From positions 62,001 to 126,000 of the forward strand of contig CAYNRU010000041.1 in the NCBI GenBank assembly GCA_964399635.1: DNA of 64,000 nucleotides, in the 5' to 3' direction. Source of the DNA: UBA4615 sp964399635. Its GTDB lineage: Bacteria > Pseudomonadota > Gammaproteobacteria > Burkholderiales > Burkholderiaceae_E. Position 1 is the first letter of the stretch. Each line of letters opens with the position of its first letter. A program made the translations under genes and the position numbers. This document shows positions 20,058-29,200 of this stretch, in pieces. The notes beneath the pieces are model-generated. The model saw nothing but the letters and a program-made list of their open reading frames with translations, made no database searches and was not told where the DNA came from.

Positions 20058-20771
20058 ATGAACGCCTCGCCCAAGCGGCTGCTGGTGGTCGACGACGACC
20101 CCAAGCTGCGCGACCTGCTGCACCGCTACCTGAGCGGTCAGCAGTTCGAGGTCGCGCTCGCCGCCGACGGGCCGTCGATGAACAGGCTGCTGCAGCGTGA
20201 ACCCTGGGACCTGATCATCCTCGACCTGATGCTGCCAGGCGAAGACGGGCTGTCGATCGTGCGGCGCCTTCGCGGCGCCAACGACCGCACGCCAGTGATC
20301 ATGCTGACCGCCAAGGGCGACGACATCGACCGGATCGTCGGCCTGGAGATGGGCGCCGACGACTACCTGCCCAAGCCCTTCAATCCGCGCGAGCTGCTCG
20401 CGCGCATCAACGCGGTACTGCGCCGGCAGCCCGCGCCGGACATGCCCGGCGCCCCCGCCTCCGACATCGGACCGGTGGCGTTCGGCCCCTTCGTGTTCGA
20501 TCCGGCGCTGCGCACATTGACCCGCGACGGCGAGCCGGTCCCGCTCACCAGCGGCGAGTTCTCGGTGCTGAAGGTGTTCGCGAGGCATCCCCGCGCGCCG
20601 CTCTCGCGCGAGAAGCTGATGGTGCTGGCGCGCGGCCGCGAGTATGGCGCCTTCGACCGCAGCCTCGATGTGCAGGTGTCGCGCCTGCGCAAGCTCATCG
20701 AGACAGACCCGACCAACCCGCGCTACATCCAGACGGTATGGGGTGTCGGGTACGTGTTCGTGCCGGACTGA
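20058..20771 (+). CDS. ompR: OmpR-like response regulator
   Basis: DNA-binding response regulator of 237 residues. The receiver domain (residues 7-120) has the acidic pocket VDDD, the phosphoacceptor Asp56 in LDLMLPG, the Thr of LTAKGDD and the Lys of LPKPFNP. The winged-helix output domain (about 140-235) ends IQTVWGVGYVFVPD, as in the OmpR/PhoB family. It is followed after 9 bases by a histidine kinase with an EnvZ-like layout. By overall similarity OmpR is the best name, but which genes it controls cannot be said from the window. Confidence 0.88.
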   Translation: MNASPKRLLVVDDDPKLRDLLHRYLSGQQFEVALAADGPSMNRLLQREPWDLIILDLMLPGEDGLSIVRRLRGANDRTPVIMLTAKGDDIDRIVGLEMGADDYLPKPFNPRELLARINAVLRRQPAPDMPGAPASDIGPVAFGPFVFDPALRTLTRDGEPVPLTSGEFSVLKVFARHPRAPLSREKLMVLARGREYGAFDRSLDVQVSRLRKLIETDPTNPRYIQTVWGVGYVFVPD

Positions 20772-20780
20772 CCGCCCGAC

Positions 20781-22151
20781 GTGGGGCCCACCCTGCCGCG
20801 GCCGGCCGCCGCCCGGCCGCGATCCCTGCGACTCTCGCTGTTCTGGCGGACGTTCGCGCTGATCGCCGTGGTGGTGGCGGCGAGCCTGCTGGCGTGGTTG
20901 CAGCTGTTCCGGGCTGCCGAGCTGCAGCCCAGGGCGGAGCGCTTCGCCTGGGAGATCGCCTCGGTGGTCAATCTCACGCGGGCGGGGCTGGTCAGCGCGT
21001 TCGGGGAGCGCCGCCTGGAGCTGCTCGCGGACCTGGCCCGCGACGAGGGCATCCGCGTGCTGCCGGCCGAGCCGATGGACCGACCGGAACCGTGGCCCGA
21101 ACAACCCTTCGGCGACCTGATCGAGGCGAAGCTGCGCGAGCTGCTCGGCCCGCAGACGCGGCTGGCCGGACGCGTCAACGGCAGCTCCGGCCTGTGGATC
21201 CGCTTCGAGATCGACGACGACCCCTACTGGATGGTGCTCGACCCGGCCCGGCTCGCGCGCCAGGCCAACCGGAACTGGCTGGGCTGGTTCGGCATCGCGG
21301 TGGCGCTGGCGCTGGCGGGCGCGCTGGCGATCAGCCGCGTCGTGAACCGCCCGCTCTCCAACCTCACCGGCGCGATCGAGCGGCTGTCGCGCGGCGAGAT
21401 GCCGGCGCCGCTGCGTGAAGATGCGCCCACCGAGCTGGCCGAGGTGAACCGGCGCTTCAACCGCCTGGCGGCCGACCTGGCCGCGCTCGACCAGGACCGC
21501 GCCGAGGCGCTCGCGGGCATCTCGCACGACATCCGCACCCCGTTGACCCGGCTGCGCATGGAAATCGAGCTGTCGCCGGTGGACGCCGCCACCCGCGACT
21601 CGATGGCCGAGGAGATCGAGCGGATCGACGCAATCGTGCGGCAGTTCGTCGAGTTCGCGCGGCCCTTCCAGGACGAGGCCACGGGTCCGGTGGACGTCGA
21701 GGCGACCGTACGCTCGGTGCTGGACGGCTTCCGAAACGGCCCCGACGCCCCCGGCATGCTCCTGAGCGCGAGCGTTCCGCCCGGACTGACGTGGCGAGGC
21801 GCGTCGACGACCCTGGTCAGGATCCTCTCCAACCTGGTCGAGAACGCCCGACGCTACGGCGTCGGCCCCGACGGCCGGGCCCGCATCGAGGTGGCGGCAC
21901 ACCGCACGCCGCGCGGGCTGGAGCTGACCGTGCGCGACCATGGTCCCGGCGTGCCCGCCGACCAGCTGGAGCGGCTGCTGCGGCCGTTCACCCGGCTCGA
22001 TACCGAGCGCAACCGCCACGGTGGCGCGGGCCTGGGGCTCGCCATCGTGGCCCGCCTGGCGCGTCGTCACGCCGGCGACCTGCGGCTGGAGCGTCCGGCC
22101 GACGGCGGCCTGCTCGCCTGCGTGCGGCTCGCCGACACCGATCCCGCCTGA
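20781..22151 (+). CDS. envZ: EnvZ-like sensor histidine kinase
   Basis: Inner-membrane sensor of 456 residues. TM1 at about 23-42, a periplasmic region of roughly 125 residues, TM2 at about 167-185, a HAMP linker (RVVNRPLSNLTGAIERLSRGE), the H-box GISHDIRTPLTRLRME with His249, then N-box NLVENARRYG, G1 VRDHGPGVP and G2 GGAGLGLAIVARLA. The start is a GTG at 20781 with no good ribosome-binding site, which fits coupling to the response regulator 9 bases upstream. Signal unknown. Confidence 0.88.
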   Translation: MGPTLPRPAAARPRSLRLSLFWRTFALIAVVVAASLLAWLQLFRAAELQPRAERFAWEIASVVNLTRAGLVSAFGERRLELLADLARDEGIRVLPAEPMDRPEPWPEQPFGDLIEAKLRELLGPQTRLAGRVNGSSGLWIRFEIDDDPYWMVLDPARLARQANRNWLGWFGIAVALALAGALAISRVVNRPLSNLTGAIERLSRGEMPAPLREDAPTELAEVNRRFNRLAADLAALDQDRAEALAGISHDIRTPLTRLRMEIELSPVDAATRDSMAEEIERIDAIVRQFVEFARPFQDEATGPVDVEATVRSVLDGFRNGPDAPGMLLSASVPPGLTWRGASTTLVRILSNLVENARRYGVGPDGRARIEVAAHRTPRGLELTVRDHGPGVPADQLERLLRPFTRLDTERNRHGGAGLGLAIVARLARRHAGDLRLERPADGGLLACVRLADTDPA

Positions 22152-22218
22152 TCCGCATCCCGCGAACCGTCGAGCCAGGTCGATAGCCCCACTCAATCGA
22201 CGGGATATCGACGATCAA

Positions 22219-22248
22219 TTGGAAGAGGTCGCCTCGCGCCGCTATGAT
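22219..22248 (+). promoter_or_regulatory. Candidate sigma-70 promoter of the rubrerythrin cluster
   Basis: TTGGAA (22219-22224), an 18-base spacer and TATGAT (22243-22248). The leader to the rubrerythrin ATG would be about 60 bases. This region is AT-richer than its surroundings. It implies the cluster is transcribed separately from envZ. Confidence 0.5.
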
Positions 22249-22316
22249 CCCCGGGTCACCTGCCCTGAGCAGAAGACGTTCCCCAGCCCCTGGTTGCAAG
22301 ACGACAAGGAGAAACG

Positions 22317-22739
22317 ATGCCCAGTCTCAAAGGCACCAAGACGCACGACAACCTCAAGGCCGCATTCGCGGGCGAGAGCCAAGCCAACCGCCGTTACCTG
22401 TACTTCGCAAACAAGGCCGACGTCGAAGGCCAGACCGAAGTCGCCGCGCTCTTCCGTTCGACCGCCGAGGGCGAGACCGGACACGCGCACGGTCACCTGG
22501 ACTACCTTGCCGAAGTGGGCGATCCGGCGACCGATCTGCCGATCGGCTCGTCCTCGAACAACCTGAAGGCGGCGGTGGCGGGCGAGACGCACGAGTACAC
22601 CGACATGTACCCCGGCATGGCGAAGACCGCGCGCGGCGAGGGCTTCGATGAAATCGCCGACTGGTTCGAGACGCTCGCGAAAGCCGAGCGCTCGCACGCG
22701 AACAAGTTCGCCAAGGCGCTGGAAACCCTGGCGGCCTGA
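22317..22739 (+). CDS. Rubrerythrin (ferritin-like diiron domain only)
   Basis: Ferritin-like diiron protein associated with peroxide reduction. The 140-residue product carries the carboxylate/histidine ligand pattern: FAGESQANRRY, EGETGHAHGH, AGETHEYTDMYP and AERSHANKF. It lacks the C-terminal rubredoxin domain of classical rubrerythrin, so electrons must come from a separate protein. AAGGAG sits 6 bases before the ATG. It is the first gene of a cluster with an Fe-S oxidoreductase and DUF3501, although an intrinsic terminator follows it directly. Confidence 0.93.
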   Translation: MPSLKGTKTHDNLKAAFAGESQANRRYLYFANKADVEGQTEVAALFRSTAEGETGHAHGHLDYLAEVGDPATDLPIGSSSNNLKAAVAGETHEYTDMYPGMAKTARGEGFDEIADWFETLAKAERSHANKFAKALETLAA

Positions 22740-22781
22740 CGCGACGCGCACGACCGGCCGTCACGGCCGGCGCGGGCACGG

Positions 22782-22807
22782 GGGGAGCTTTCGGGCTCCC
22801 CTTTTTT
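22782..22807 (+). terminator. Intrinsic terminator after rubrerythrin
   Basis: GGGGAGC and GCTCCCC form a 7-bp stem around a TTTCGG loop, immediately followed by six T. This is the clearest Rho-independent terminator in the window. It lies between rubrerythrin and the Fe-S oxidoreductase gene, so the downstream genes would depend on readthrough or their own promoter. Confidence 0.85.
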
Positions 22808-22879
22808 GCTGGCGCCGGCTTTCCGACCCCTGCCGGAACACCGGCTCCACCCACCCATCACGACACCGAGACTCCCTCC

Positions 22880-24232
22880 ATGACCGCTGCTCGCGAAGGC
22901 TCGCTCGAGGCCCCCACCCGGCATCCGATCGACTGGCGCAACCCGGACTTCTTCAACGAGGACCTCGCGCTGAAGGAGATGGAGCGGGTGTTCGACATCT
23001 GCCATGGCTGCCGACGCTGCGTCAGCCTGTGCAACGCCTTCCCGACGCTCTTCGACCTGGTCGACGAGAGCAAGACCATGGAGGTCGACGGCGTCGACAA
23101 GAAGGACTACTGGAAGGTCGTCGACCAGTGCTACCTGTGCGACGTCTGCTACATGACCAAGTGCCCGTACGTGCCGCCGCACCCCTGGAACCTGGACTTC
23201 CCGCACCTGATGCTGCGCGCCAAGGCGATCCAGTTCAAGGACGGCACGCCGACGAAGTTCCGGGACACCACGCTCGCCTCGACCGATCGCAACGGCAAGC
23301 TCGCCGGCATTCCGGTGGTGGTCGACGTGGTCAACGCGGTCAACCGGTCCAAGGGCTTTCGCAAGCTCCTCGAGAGCAATCTCGGCGTCCACAAGGACGC
23401 ATGGGTGCCCGACTTCAGCGCCAAGCAGTTCCGCAAGACCGATCCGACGCCGGTTGCGTTCGCGGTGCGCGACGGCGAGCGCACCCCCGGCAAGGTCGCG
23501 GTGTTCTCGACCTGCTTCGTCAACTACAACGAGCCCGGCATCGGTCACGACTTGGTCAAGGTGCTCGACCACAACCGCATCCCGCACGTGCTGGTCGAGA
23601 AGGAGGCCTGCTGCGGCATGCCCAAGCTGGAGCTCGGTGACCTCGAGGGCGTGGACGCGCTGAAGCAGCGCAACATCCCCAGGCTGGCGGCGCTGGCGCG
23701 CGCGGGCTACGCGATCCTCGCCCCGATCCCGTCCTGCGGCCTGATGTTCAAGCAGGAGCTGCCGCTGATGTACCCCGACGACGCCGACGTGCAGGCGGTC
23801 CGGGCGGCGATGTTCGATCCCTTCGAGTACCTGGTCGCGCGCCGCAAGGACGGCCTGCTCGACACCGACTTCAAGGCGGAACTCGGCAACGTGTCGTACC
23901 ACATCGCCTGCCACCTCAGGGTACAGAACGTCGGCCAGAAGACGCGCGAGATGCTGGCGATGGTGCCCGGCACCACGGTCCACACCGTCGAACGCTGCTC
24001 GGGCCACGCGGGCACCTGGGGCGTCAAGAAGGAGTTCCACGAGACCGCGATGAAGATCGGCCGGCCGGTGTTCAGGCAGATGGCCGAGCACCCGGCGGGC
24101 GAGACGCGCTGGGTCGCCTCCGACTGTCAGCTCGCCGGCCACCACATCGCTCAGGGGATGCAGGGCAAGGCCGACGGCAAGCTCGCGCACCCGATCACGC
24201 TGCTGCGCACGGCCTACGGCCTGCCGGACTGA
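22880..24232 (+). CDS. Fe-S oxidoreductase, GlpC/HdrD-like
   Basis: A 450-residue predicted soluble electron-transfer protein. It has two 4Fe-4S motifs near the N-terminus (CHGCRRCVSLC and CYLCDVCYMTKCP, residues about 41-95), followed by two cysteine-rich CCG-type regions (KEACCGMPKLE near 250 and ERCSGHAGTWG near 375) that resemble the domains of heterodisulfide reductase HdrD and glycerol-3-phosphate dehydrogenase GlpC. The second CCG site is degenerate. Its placement between a rubrerythrin lacking rubredoxin and DUF3501 is conserved in many proteobacteria and suggests it reduces the rubrerythrin; that link is inference. Confidence 0.85.
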   Translation: MTAAREGSLEAPTRHPIDWRNPDFFNEDLALKEMERVFDICHGCRRCVSLCNAFPTLFDLVDESKTMEVDGVDKKDYWKVVDQCYLCDVCYMTKCPYVPPHPWNLDFPHLMLRAKAIQFKDGTPTKFRDTTLASTDRNGKLAGIPVVVDVVNAVNRSKGFRKLLESNLGVHKDAWVPDFSAKQFRKTDPTPVAFAVRDGERTPGKVAVFSTCFVNYNEPGIGHDLVKVLDHNRIPHVLVEKEACCGMPKLELGDLEGVDALKQRNIPRLAALARAGYAILAPIPSCGLMFKQELPLMYPDDADVQAVRAAMFDPFEYLVARRKDGLLDTDFKAELGNVSYHIACHLRVQNVGQKTREMLAMVPGTTVHTVERCSGHAGTWGVKKEFHETAMKIGRPVFRQMAEHPAGETRWVASDCQLAGHHIAQGMQGKADGKLAHPITLLRTAYGLPD

Positions 24233-24285
24233 GCGCCGGCACACCACATACCGAACCAGGAGTCCCAGACATGACAGGAGTCACC

Positions 24286-24867
24286 ATGCCCCGGATCGAC
24301 CGTGAATCGCTGATGACGCTCGAGGCGTACTCAAAGGCCCGCCCCGAGTTCCGCCGCAAGGTCATCGCCCACAAGAAGCGCCGGTCCGTGCCGCTCGGCG
24401 AGCACGTCACGCTGCTGTTCGAGGACGAGCTGACGGTGCGCTACCAGGTTCAGGAGATGCTGCGCATCGAGAAGATCTTCGAGGAGGAGGGCATCGTCCA
24501 CGAGCTGGAGTCGTACAACCCGCTGATCCCCGACGGGCGCAACCTCAAGGCCACGATGCTGATCGAGTACGTCGACGAGGCCGAGCGCCGCGCCGCGCTC
24601 GCGATGCTCAAGGGCGTCGAGCAGCGGGTGTGGCTGCAGGTCGAGGGCTCGCCCCGTGTCTGGCCGATCGCCGACGAGGACATGGAGCGCGAGAACGACG
24701 ACAAGACCTCGGCGGTGCACTTCATGCGCTGGGAGCTGACCGAGGAGATGGCAGCAGCCCTGAAGTACGGGGTGTCGCTGACCCTGGGCGTGGACCACCC
24801 CAGCTACACCGCGACGCTCCAGCTGCCGGCCGATACGCGCAACGCGCTCGCCGCCGACCTCGCCTGA
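24286..24867 (+). CDS. DUF3501 family protein
   Basis: A 193-residue protein of the DUF3501 family, recognisable from the start IDRESLMTLEAYSKARPEFR and the body VPLGEHVTLLFEDELTVRYQ. Function unknown. Two in-frame ATGs each follow a GGAG: one at 24271 and one at 24286. The second (6-base spacing) gives the typical family N-terminus and is preferred; the first adds MTGVT. It follows the Fe-S oxidoreductase by about 50 bases and is almost certainly co-transcribed with it. No membrane segment or signal peptide is visible. Confidence 0.85.
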   Translation: MPRIDRESLMTLEAYSKARPEFRRKVIAHKKRRSVPLGEHVTLLFEDELTVRYQVQEMLRIEKIFEEEGIVHELESYNPLIPDGRNLKATMLIEYVDEAERRAALAMLKGVEQRVWLQVEGSPRVWPIADEDMERENDDKTSAVHFMRWELTEEMAAALKYGVSLTLGVDHPSYTATLQLPADTRNALAADLA

Positions 24868-24875
24868 CACGGCGC

Positions 24876-24899
24876 GGCGGGCCCGGCGACGGGCCCGCC
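24876..24899. terminator. Strong hairpin between convergent DUF3501 and ispDF
   Basis: GGCGGGCCC and GGGCCCGCC form a perfect 9-bp stem with a GGCGAC loop, between two convergent genes. No T-tract, but the stem is very stable and suits a bidirectional terminator. Confidence 0.55.
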
Positions 24900-24931
24900 C
24901 GACGGCAGCGGGCCAGCGCGACCCGGCTCGC

Positions 24932-26149
24932 TCAGGCCCGGGCCGCGACGAGCAGCACCGTGGCGTGCGCCTCGATGCCCTCGCCGCGACCGGCAAATCC
25001 CAGCCGCTCGCTGGTCTTGGCCTTGACGTTGACCTGGCCGGCAGGCACCCCGAGGTCGGCCGCGATGGCCTCGACCATCGCCGGCACATGGGGCGCCATG
25101 CGAGGTGCCTGCGCGACGATCGTGCAGTCCAGGTTGCCCGGCGCCCAGCCGGCGGCCCGCACCCGCGACACCGCCTCGCGCAGCAGCACGCGACTGTCGG
25201 CGCCCGCGAAGCGCGCGTCGGTGTCGGGGAAATGGCGTCCGATGTCGCCGAGCGCGGCCGCGCCCAGCAGTGCGTCGGTGATCGCGTGCAGCAGCACGTC
25301 CGCATCCGAGTGGCCGAGCAGACCGCGAGCCGAGGGGATCGCGACGCCGCCGATCACCAGCGCCCGCCCTGGCACCAGCGCGTGCACGTCCCAGCCCTGC
25401 CCGATCCGGATCGCGGGCGCGGGCGCGGTCGCCGTGCGGGGCCTGGCGCCCAGCGCCTCGCGCATCGCCTGCAGATCGTCCATCGTGGTCACCTTGAAGT
25501 TGCGCCGGGTGCCCAGCACCAGCGTCGGGGAGCGGCCGGTCGCCTCGATCGCCGACGCTTCGTCGGTCACGTCGTGGTGACGCTCGAGCGCGGCGAGGAG
25601 CATCGCATGACCGAACACCTGGGGCGTCTGGGCGGTCCAGAGACCGTCGCGCGACACGGTGGCCACCGAGCGGCCGCTGCCGCCGCGCTTGACCGTGTCG
25701 GCCACCGGCAGCGCGAGCAGCGCGCCGATCGGCTCGTCGCGCAGCGCCTCGAGCAGGCGCGCGAGCGCCAGCGGCTCGACGCCGGGGCGCGCGGCGTCGT
25801 GCACCCAGACCCAGTCGCCGTGGCGTGCGCCGAAGCGCTCGGCGAGCGCCCGCAGCCCGCCGATGACGCTCGCCCGGCGCGTCGCGCCGCCCACCGGCGC
25901 GACCGCGACGCGCGGACCCGCCAGGCCGGCCAGACCGGCAGCCACCACGTCGTCGGGAGCCACCACGACCAGGACGGTATCGATCCAGTCGCAGGCCTCG
26001 AGCACCGCGACCGTGTGCTCGAGCACGGTGCCGCCCTCAAGCTCGAGATATTGCTTGGGGCGGTCGGCGCCCAGGCGAGTGCCGATACCCGCCGCGGGCA
26101 CGACGGCGAAGTGGCGGGGCACGGCGTTGGCGTCGACGGGATCGGACAT
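24932..26149 (-). CDS. ispDF: Bifunctional IspD-IspF enzyme of the MEP isoprenoid pathway
   Basis: One 405-residue chain joins two MEP-pathway enzymes. Residues 1-235 are IspD (2-C-methyl-D-erythritol 4-phosphate cytidylyltransferase), with PAAGIGTRLGADRPKQYLEL, WVHDAARPG and the C-terminal NFKVTTMDDL. Residues about 246-405 are IspF (2-C-methyl-D-erythritol 2,4-cyclodiphosphate synthase), with metal ligands in GWDVHAL (D254, H256) and H288 in the HSDADVLLHA region, and KAKTSERLGF. A short Ala/Pro linker (TATAPAPA) joins them. Betaproteobacteria usually carry separate adjacent genes; fusions are best known from alphaproteobacteria and Campylobacterota. It is divergent from mfd. Confidence 0.96.
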   Translation of the reverse strand: MSDPVDANAVPRHFAVVPAAGIGTRLGADRPKQYLELEGGTVLEHTVAVLEACDWIDTVLVVVAPDDVVAAGLAGLAGPRVAVAPVGGATRRASVIGGLRALAERFGARHGDWVWVHDAARPGVEPLALARLLEALRDEPIGALLALPVADTVKRGGSGRSVATVSRDGLWTAQTPQVFGHAMLLAALERHHDVTDEASAIEATGRSPTLVLGTRRNFKVTTMDDLQAMREALGARPRTATAPAPAIRIGQGWDVHALVPGRALVIGGVAIPSARGLLGHSDADVLLHAITDALLGAAALGDIGRHFPDTDARFAGADSRVLLREAVSRVRAAGWAPGNLDCTIVAQAPRMAPHVPAMVEAIAADLGVPAGQVNVKAKTSERLGFAGRGEGIEAHATVLLVAARA

Positions 26150-26174
26150 CGCTTCGGCCTCGCGCCGCGAAAGC

Positions 26175-26184
26175 TACAATTATA
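26175..26184. promoter_or_regulatory. Overlapping -10 elements between ispDF and mfd
   Basis: TACAAT on the plus strand (26175-26180) and a perfect TATAAT on the minus strand (26179-26184) overlap in an AT-rich patch of the 93-base divergent gap. They would serve mfd and ispDF respectively. Neither has a convincing -35 hexamer. Confidence 0.45.
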
Positions 26185-26242
26185 GGTTTTCGGGCGAGGC
26201 ACCGGCCGGCTTGCTTCACGCAGCCCGTCGCCTGCCGCCACT

Positions 26243-29200
26243 TTGCTGGTCCATCGATTGAGCGCTGCAACGCCCGTCCTGCCCGTCTCCGCGCCCGATC
26301 CGGCCGCCGGCATCCCCGAACCTGGCCCGGGCGCGGTCAGCACCCTGCCCGCGACCCACGGCTCGGGCGACGCGCTGCTGCTCGCCGCGATCGCACAGCG
26401 CCACGCGCAGCGCGCGCAGCTGCTGGTGGTGGTCACCGCCTCGGCGCTCGACGCCTCGCGGCTGGCGGACGAGGCGCGCTGGTTCGCGCCGGCGCTGCGG
26501 ATCCACGTGCTGGCCGACTGGGAGACGCTGCCCTACGACGCGTTCTCGCCGCACCAGGACCTGGTGTCGGACCGGCTCGCCACGCTCTTCGAGCTGCAGC
26601 AGCGACGGGTCGACCTGCTGTTCGTCGCGGCCACCACGGCGCTGCACCGCTTCGCGCCGCCGTCCTTCGTCGCGGGCCACACCTTCGCGTTCCGCAAGGG
26701 CCAGCAACTCGACGAGCAGGCACTGCGCGGGCAGCTCGCGCTCGCCGGCTACGAGCATGTGTCGCAGGTGGTGCGCCCAGGCGAGTACTGCGTGCGCGGC
26801 GGGCTGATCGACCTGTTCCCGATGGGCTCGGCGCTGCCCTATCGGCTCGACCTGTTCGACGACGAGGTCGAGTCGATCCGCGCCTTCGACCCCGACACGC
26901 AGCGCAGCCTGTATCCGGTCGACACCGTGCGCATCCTGCCGGGGCGCGAGTTCCCGCTCGACGAGCCGGCGCGCACGGCGTTCCGCGGCCGCTGGCGCGA
27001 GCGCTTCGAGGGCGACCCGTCCAAGGCCGGTCCGTACCGGGACGTCGGCAACGGCATCGCGAGCGCGGGCATCGAGTACTGGCTGCCGCTGTTCTTCGAG
27101 TCGACCGCGACCCTGTTCGACTACCTGCCGCAGGACGCGGTGCTCGCCACCCACGGCGACGTGGAGGGCGCCGACCGGCGCTTCGCCGACGAGACCGCGC
27201 AGCGGCACCGTTTCCTCGCGCACGACAACCAGCGCCCGCTGCTGCGGCCCGACGAGCTCTTCATCGGCGCCGAGGCCTTCTTCGTCGAGGCTCGGCGCTT
27301 CGGGCGCTATGCGCTGCGTGAGCCGCGCACCGCGCTCGCTCCAGCCGACGAGGCCGCGGCCGGCCCGGCACAGGCGAGCGCCGGCCCTGCGACGCCGCGG
27401 CGCCAGCATTCGGGCAGCCTGCCGCAGCTCACTGTCGAGCGCCGCGCCGAGCGCCCGCTCGCAAAGCTGCAGGCCTGGCTGGACGCCACCGACGCACGCG
27501 TGCTGATCGTCGCCGAGTCGCCCGGGCGGCGCGAGACCCTCGCGCAGCTGTTGGCGGAGCACGGCATCGTGCTGCCGCAGGTAGACGACTGGACCGCATT
27601 CGCGCAGGCGCCGATCGATCGCGCGCTCGGCATCGGGCCGGTCGGCGAAGGCTTCCTGCTGCCGATCGGACCGGGGCTCGCCGTCGTCACCGAGGCGGAG
27701 CTCTTCACCGGCACCGCGCGACGCCGGGGCCGGCGCCAGCGCGAGGCCACGACCGACATCGGCGCGATCATCCGCGACCTGTCGGAGCTGTCGATCGGCG
27801 ATCCGGTGGTCCACGTCCAGCATGGCATCGGCCGCTACCAGGGGCTGGTGAACCTCGACCTGGGCGACGGCCAGACCGAGTTCCTGCACCTGCGCTACGC
27901 CAACGACTCGACGCTGTACGTCCCGGTCTCGCAGCTCCACCTGATCGGCCGCTACTCCGGCGCCTCGCCCGATGAGGCGCCGCTGCACGGGCTGGGCTCG
28001 GCGCAATGGGAGCGCGCCAAGCACAAGGCCGCCAAGCGCGCCCGCGACACCGCCGCCGAGTTGCTGAACATCTACGCGCGGCGCGCGGCACGCCAGGGCC
28101 ACGCCTTCCGCTTCGACGCGCAGGACTACGAGGCCTTCGCCGAGGGCTTCGGGTTCGAGGAGACACCCGACCAGCTCGCTGCCATCCACGCCGTCACCCA
28201 GGACCTCGTCTCCGGCAAGCCGATGGACAGGCTGATCTGCGGCGACGTGGGCTTCGGCAAGACCGAGGTCGCGCTGCGGGCGGCCTTCGTGGCCGCGGCC
28301 GACGGCAAGCAGGTCGCCATCCTGTGCCCGACGACGCTGCTCGCCGAGCAGCACTTCGAGACCTTCAGCGACCGGTTCTCCAACTGGCCGATCCGGCTCG
28401 CGGAGCTGTCGCGCTTCCGCTCGCCCAAGGAGGTCCGCGTCGCGCTCGACGGGCTGGCCGACGGCCGGATCGACATCGTCATCGGCACCCACAAGCTGCT
28501 GTCCAAGGACGTCAGCTTCAAGCGGCTGGGACTGGTGATCATCGACGAGGAGCACCGCTTCGGGGTGCGCCAGAAAGAGGCCTTCAAGGCGCTCCGATCC
28601 GAGGTCGACGTGCTGACGCTCACCGCCACCCCGATCCCGCGCACGCTGGCCATGAGCCTCGAGGGCATCCGCGACTTCTCGGTGATCGCGACCGCGCCCC
28701 AGAAGCGGCTCGCGATCAAGACCTTCGTGCGCCGGGAGTCCGACGCCGCGATCCGCGAGGCGCTGCTGCGCGAGCTGCGCCGCGGCGGCCAGGCCTACTT
28801 CCTGCACAACGAGGTCGAGACCATCGAGAACCGGCGCTCGATGCTCGAGAAGCTGGTGCCCGAGGCGCGCATCGTCGTCGCGCACGGGCAGATGCACGAG
28901 CGCGAGCTCGAGCGGGTGATGCGCGAGTTCCATGCGCAGCGCGCCAACGTGCTGCTGTGCACGACCATCATCGAGACCGGCATCGACGTGCCGACCGCCA
29001 ACACCATCGTGATGCACCGGGCCGACAAGTTCGGGCTCGCGCAGCTGCACCAGCTGCGCGGGCGCGTCGGCCGCTCGCACCACCAGGCCTACGCCTACCT
29101 GCTGATCCCCGACGAGGCGGCGATCACCAAGGACGCGACCAAGCGGCTCGAGGCGGTGCAGGCGATGGAGGAGCTCGGCTCGGGCTTCTTCCTCGCGATG

